A DNA stretch of 7,882 nucleotides, taken from positions 1 through 7,882 of the forward strand of contig CALMGA010000330.1 in the NCBI GenBank assembly GCA_937863205.1, in the 5' to 3' direction. Shown here one piece after another: positions 5,956-7,882 of the stretch; position 1 is the stretch's first letter, and the number at the start of each line of letters is the position of its first letter. Made by a program: the position numbers and the translations under genes. The notes beneath the pieces are model-generated. The model saw only the letters and a list, made by a program, of their open reading frames with translations. It ran no database searches and was not told where the DNA came from. Source of the stretch: an uncultured Beijerinckiaceae bacterium (GTDB taxonomy: Bacteria; Pseudomonadota; Alphaproteobacteria; Rhizobiales; Beijerinckiaceae).

Positions 5956-6095
5956 ATGCCGACCTGGATGGCGGCGGCGGCGACAAAGGTTAGCCTCAAA
6001 CGTCTGGTCGCTGGGCAAGCCGCCGGTTGCCGCTGAACCCGGGAAAGTGCGCTTGACCACCCCAACGCCGCTTGATGATCTCGAAGCGACCGCAT
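5950..6095 (-). pseudogene. IS5-type (DDE_Tnp_1) transposase C-terminal remnant
   Basis: Spread over all three minus-strand frames is a recognisable C-terminal transposase signature. FEIIKRRWG appears in one frame. GVVKRTF in the second matches the usual VVERTFAW containing the catalytic Glu, with Glu replaced by Lys. FSGNRRLAQ is in the first again, for the usual NRRLAKD. TFEANL is in the second, and FVAAAAIQVGIGRH in the third matches the terminal helix, usually something like LASIQLALRRL. At least three indels and loss of the catalytic Glu make it non-functional. The rest of the gene upstream (toward 6220) is not recognisable. The element is different from the IS5 copy at 273-1209, whose C-terminus reads LASIRLMLRKLC. 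The call is by eye and moderate. Confidence 0.4.
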
Positions 6096-6224
6096 GCGGG
6101 TTGCGCCATCCCCTCCGCGCGGAGCGGTCGATCGGTTTGATGGCCAGAGGTACGATGCAGGGAGCTGGAGATCGGAGCCCCCTTCGGCTTCCCCAACCTG
6201 GATCTGAATCGGCCATGTCTCACC

Positions 6225-7193
6225 ATGGACGAATTCGAGCGGACCTGCCTGAGGTCGCCGTGTTCGTCACGCTGGAGCTCAGCAAGTCGTCGTGGCTCAT
6301 TGCCGCGCAAGCCGAGCCGAGCGGCAAAACATCCTCTCGGCGGCTCAGCGGCGGTGACGTGGACGGCCTGCCCGCCCCGCTGCGCTGCCTGCAGGCTCGG
6401 GAGGAGCGCAGCTTCGGCCAGGAGGCGGAGATCATTCTTTAGCTACGAGGCGGGCTATGATGGCTTCCGGCTGCAGAGCCGGCTCTTGGCCGACGCGCTC
6501 ACCTGCCACGGTTTCCGGCAGCCTGCAGGTGGACCGCCGGGCGCGACGGGCAAAGACCGACCGGCTCCATGCGGCGATGCTGTTGCGCACGGATGGCATG
6601 GTGCCGCGGCGATCACGGCGCGCGCCGCATGGTGCAGGTTTCCCCGGGTGGAACGCGAGGACGCGCGGCGCACCCATCGCGGGCGGCAGCGACTGATCGG
6701 CGAGCGGGTCCAGCACGTCAACCGGATCAAGGAGCTGCTCGCCACTCCAAGGCATCGACGTGGTCCGGCCGCTGCGACGCAACCGCTGGGAGCGCCTGAA
6801 GGAGGTGCGCACCGGCGATGGACGTGACCTGCCTCAGCGGCTTTGCCGCGAGATCGAATGCGAGCTCCGGCGTTTGGAGCACGTGCTGGATCAGATCGCG
6901 CCCGCCGAAGAGGAGCGGGACGCCGCTGTGGCGAACTCCGACGCCAGCGGCGACCGGCAGCGCGACCAGGGCACTTTCAGGCCGGCAACCCTCTCCCGCG
7001 CAAGTCGATGATCGAACCGGCCTGGCTGTGGCTGCGCGACCGGCCCGACAGCGGCCTCGCCCGCTGGTTCGTCGAACGGGTCGGCACCGGGCGCGTCCGC
7101 AAGAACACGGCGGTTGCCCTGGCGCGCAAGCTGCTGGTCGCCCTGTGACGCCACCTTGCCACGGGGCTGGTTCCGGAGGGCGAACGCGTGATA
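6225..7193 (+). pseudogene. IS110-family transposase pseudogene
   Basis: This is the decayed gene of a bridge-RNA-guided IS110-type recombinase. The conserved parts appear in order but in changing frames: MDEFER (6225 on), VAVFVTLELSKSSWLIA with the first acidic site, SGGDVDGL and QAREERSFGQEAEII (stop at 6440-6442), SYEAGYDGFRLQ with the second acidic site, SLQVDRRARRAKTDRLHAAM with the third Asp but His where the family has the last Asp, MAWCRGDHGARRMVQV, then VEREDARRTHRGRQRLIGER, VQHVNRIKELLAT and LRRNRWERLKEVRTGDGR. The C-terminal part reads QAGNPLPRKSMIEPAWLWLR and KNTAVALARKLLVAL. The segment between DASGDRQRDQG and QAGNPL, which should hold the Tnp_20 core with the catalytic Ser (about 50 residues), is missing. 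A TGA at 7146-7148 replaces a Trp codon (TGG), after which RHLATGLVPEG continues in frame. At least six frame changes, one deletion and one nonsense codon show it is dead. The upstream non-coding end, where a bridge RNA would be encoded, may survive in part. Confidence 0.8.
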
Positions 7194-7624
7194 ATGGTCC
7201 GGCATATCGAGGTTCGTCCGCCGGGCCGGTTGATGGCAGGCCGGGTGAGCGGGGCCAGCGCGTGACCGGAGCTCGACGGGATTTGCTGCCGTCGCCAAAG
7301 ATGGGGCCTGCTTCCCTGAGCCGGTTCGCCTCGCATGAGGCATCTTGGTCAGGAACGCCTTGTTGCGCCGGAGACGAGTGGATCAGCGAGCCAGCGCTCG
7401 CGCGACGAAGACGGTTCTCCCCGCCCGCTTGAAATGTCTACGGTCGCCTCCTGCGGACATTCCTCAAACGAGTCGAGTACAAAACATTTAAAAGTCGTGG
7501 GCTGCTGCAGAATAAAGGCGGATGCCGCCACGATAGTTGACGCCGCGTCCAGGACGGCCCACGAAAATGGCTGCAAGGCGACTGCCTGGCGGCTCGACAG
7601 CAGCCCCAGAACATCGGACCTCCA

Positions 7625-7641
7625 ATCGGGCCCGGCCCGAT
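7625..7641. repeat. Perfect 7-bp hairpin
   Basis: ATCGGGC (7625-7631) and GCCCGAT (7635-7641) are exact inverted copies around a 3-base loop. The bases after it (GCTCTAATC) contain no T-run, so it is not a convincing intrinsic terminator in either direction. Confidence 0.35.
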
Positions 7642-7659
7642 GCTCTAATCACCTACGTC

Positions 7660-7706
7660 GCATCGGATTTGACTAAAAGCTGCTGCGTACTTTTCCGGTC
7701 CGATGC
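7660..7706. repeat. Nested inverted repeats upstream of tRNA-Gln
   Basis: The outer arms are GCATCGGA (7660-7667) and TCCGATGC (7699-7706), a perfect 8-bp stem. Inside them AAAAG (7675-7679) pairs with CTTTT (7690-7694) around a 10-base loop. Together they could form a two-tier hairpin about 64 bp before the tRNA. It could be a terminator-like structure for upstream transcription, a remnant of a mobile-element end or a protein-binding site. Nothing decides between these. Confidence 0.3.
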
Positions 7707-7721
7707 TTGAAATGCGAAAAG

Positions 7722-7749
7722 TTGCTGGCTTGGCAAAGTCGTGTAGCGT
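7722..7749 (+). promoter_or_regulatory. Possible promoter of tRNA-Gln
   Basis: TTGCTG at 7722-7727 and TAGCGT at 7744-7749 are separated by 16 bp and end 20 bp before the mature tRNA 5' end, suitable spacing for a sigma-70-type promoter with a short 5' leader. An alternative -35 is TTGGCA at 7730-7735. Both are weak matches, and the call rests mainly on position. Confidence 0.25.
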
Positions 7750-7769
7750 AAAGGATCATGATAGCGCGA

Positions 7770-7844
7770 TGGGGCGTCGCCAAGCGGTAAGGCAGCGGAT
7801 TTTGATTCCGCCATACGGAGGTTCGAATCCTCCCGCCCCAGCCA
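7770..7844 (+). tRNA. tRNA-Gln (anticodon UUG)
   Basis: The cloverleaf folds completely. The acceptor stem is TGGGGCG (7770-7776) with CGCCCCA (7834-7840), then discriminator G and an encoded CCA (7842-7844). A GCC/GGC D stem encloses a loop with the GG pair. The anticodon stem is GCGGA/TCCGC around loop TTTTGAT (7800-7806), so the anticodon is TTG (7802-7804), reading CAA and, by wobble, CAG. The T arm is GGAGG-TTCGAAT-CCTCC (7817-7833). The U1-A72 closing pair is a common feature of bacterial tRNA-Gln. The gene looks intact, although the sequence to its left is full of broken mobile elements. Only 38 bases follow, and they contain nothing I recognise. Confidence 0.95.
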
Positions 7845-7882
7845 GTTCCACGTAAGTCCTTGATCCTGCTATGCGGGCGCCC

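Larger units (their letters stand above)
7265..7769. other. Stretch without a recognisable gene
   Basis: The plus strand has an open frame at 7335-7676 (MRHLGQERLVAPETSG and onwards) and the minus strand one at 7576-7349 (MQPFSWAVLDAASTIVAASA and onwards). Neither has a ribosome-binding site, neither has the strong third-position G/C bias of the real genes here, and I recognise no family. Base composition becomes visibly more A/T-rich from about 7430, with AAAACATTTAAAAG at 7481-7494, unlike the rest of the window. The first part may be the non-coding end of the IS110 relic. The last 120 bp should hold the tRNA promoter. Confidence 0.4.

Noticed and set aside
5561..6442. A 293-codon plus-strand frame
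   Set aside because: Only its last 70 or so codons (from about 6240) match IS110. The rest is the antisense of minus-strand remnants and has no motifs, so it is not one gene.
7625..7641. Hairpin as a terminator for the IS110 relic
   Set aside because: It is followed by GCTCTAATC rather than a run of T.
7822..7844. Duplicated tRNA 3' end as an attachment site inside the window
   Set aside because: I found no second copy of the T-arm and acceptor sequence elsewhere in the window by eye.
1..7882. CRISPR array, toxin-antitoxin pair, defence system or phage genes
   Set aside because: No regularly spaced repeats and no recognisable Cas, nuclease, toxin, capsid or integrase motifs were seen on either strand.

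Overview
This is a GC-rich window (about two thirds G+C by eye, with strong G/C preference at third codon positions in the real genes). It looks like an alphaproteobacterial replicon. The protein styles (IS427-group IS5, a TLELS-type IS110, TadE/TadG pilus proteins) fit Methylobacteriaceae or a related Rhizobiales/Rhodospirillales lineage, but that placement is inferred from remembered family resemblance only. A tRNA-Gln gene suggests chromosome rather than a small plasmid.

Layout. Bases 1-1209 are mobile-element territory: an unrecognised fragment, a 60-codon remnant of an IS630-type transposase bounded by 9-bp direct repeats, and an almost complete IS5-family (IS427-group) element at 273-1209. 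The IS5 element has 21-bp imperfect terminal inverted repeats and a transposase split over two overlapping frames. From 1287 a tiny arginine-rich reading frame runs with TGATG overlap into a 487-codon gene on the plus strand. Its C-terminal half is a beta-propeller-like domain of the glucosamine inositolphosphorylceramide transferase (GINT1) N-terminal family. It converges on, and overlaps by 11 bp, a minus-strand three-gene operon (5529 down to 2823) for a TadE pseudopilin, a second TadE/TadF-like pseudopilin and a TadG-like protein with a von Willebrand A domain. These three genes overlap each other and should be translationally coupled. They would supply minor, inner-membrane-anchored components of a tight-adherence (Flp) pilus. 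The core tad genes (ATPase, secretin, TadB/C, Flp pilin, prepilin peptidase) are not in the window.

From about 5570 to 7260 there is a graveyard of broken genes: the 3' end of an unrecognised minus-strand gene, the C-terminal remnant of another IS5-type transposase, and an IS110-family transposase pseudogene with several frameshifts, a missing central segment and a nonsense codon. Bases 7265-7769 hold no gene I can support, only some inverted repeats. The window closes with an intact tRNA-Gln (anticodon UUG, CCA encoded) at 7770-7844.

The intact functional content is one envelope or glycolipid-type enzyme, one small pilus-accessory operon and one tRNA, set between decayed insertion sequences. 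I saw no CRISPR array, defence system or clearly new system. The most interesting loose ends are the arginine-rich leader-like frame, the complementary sequence over the triple-ATG start of tadE, the unrecognised coding remnant at 5672-5955, and the nested inverted repeat ahead of the tRNA.
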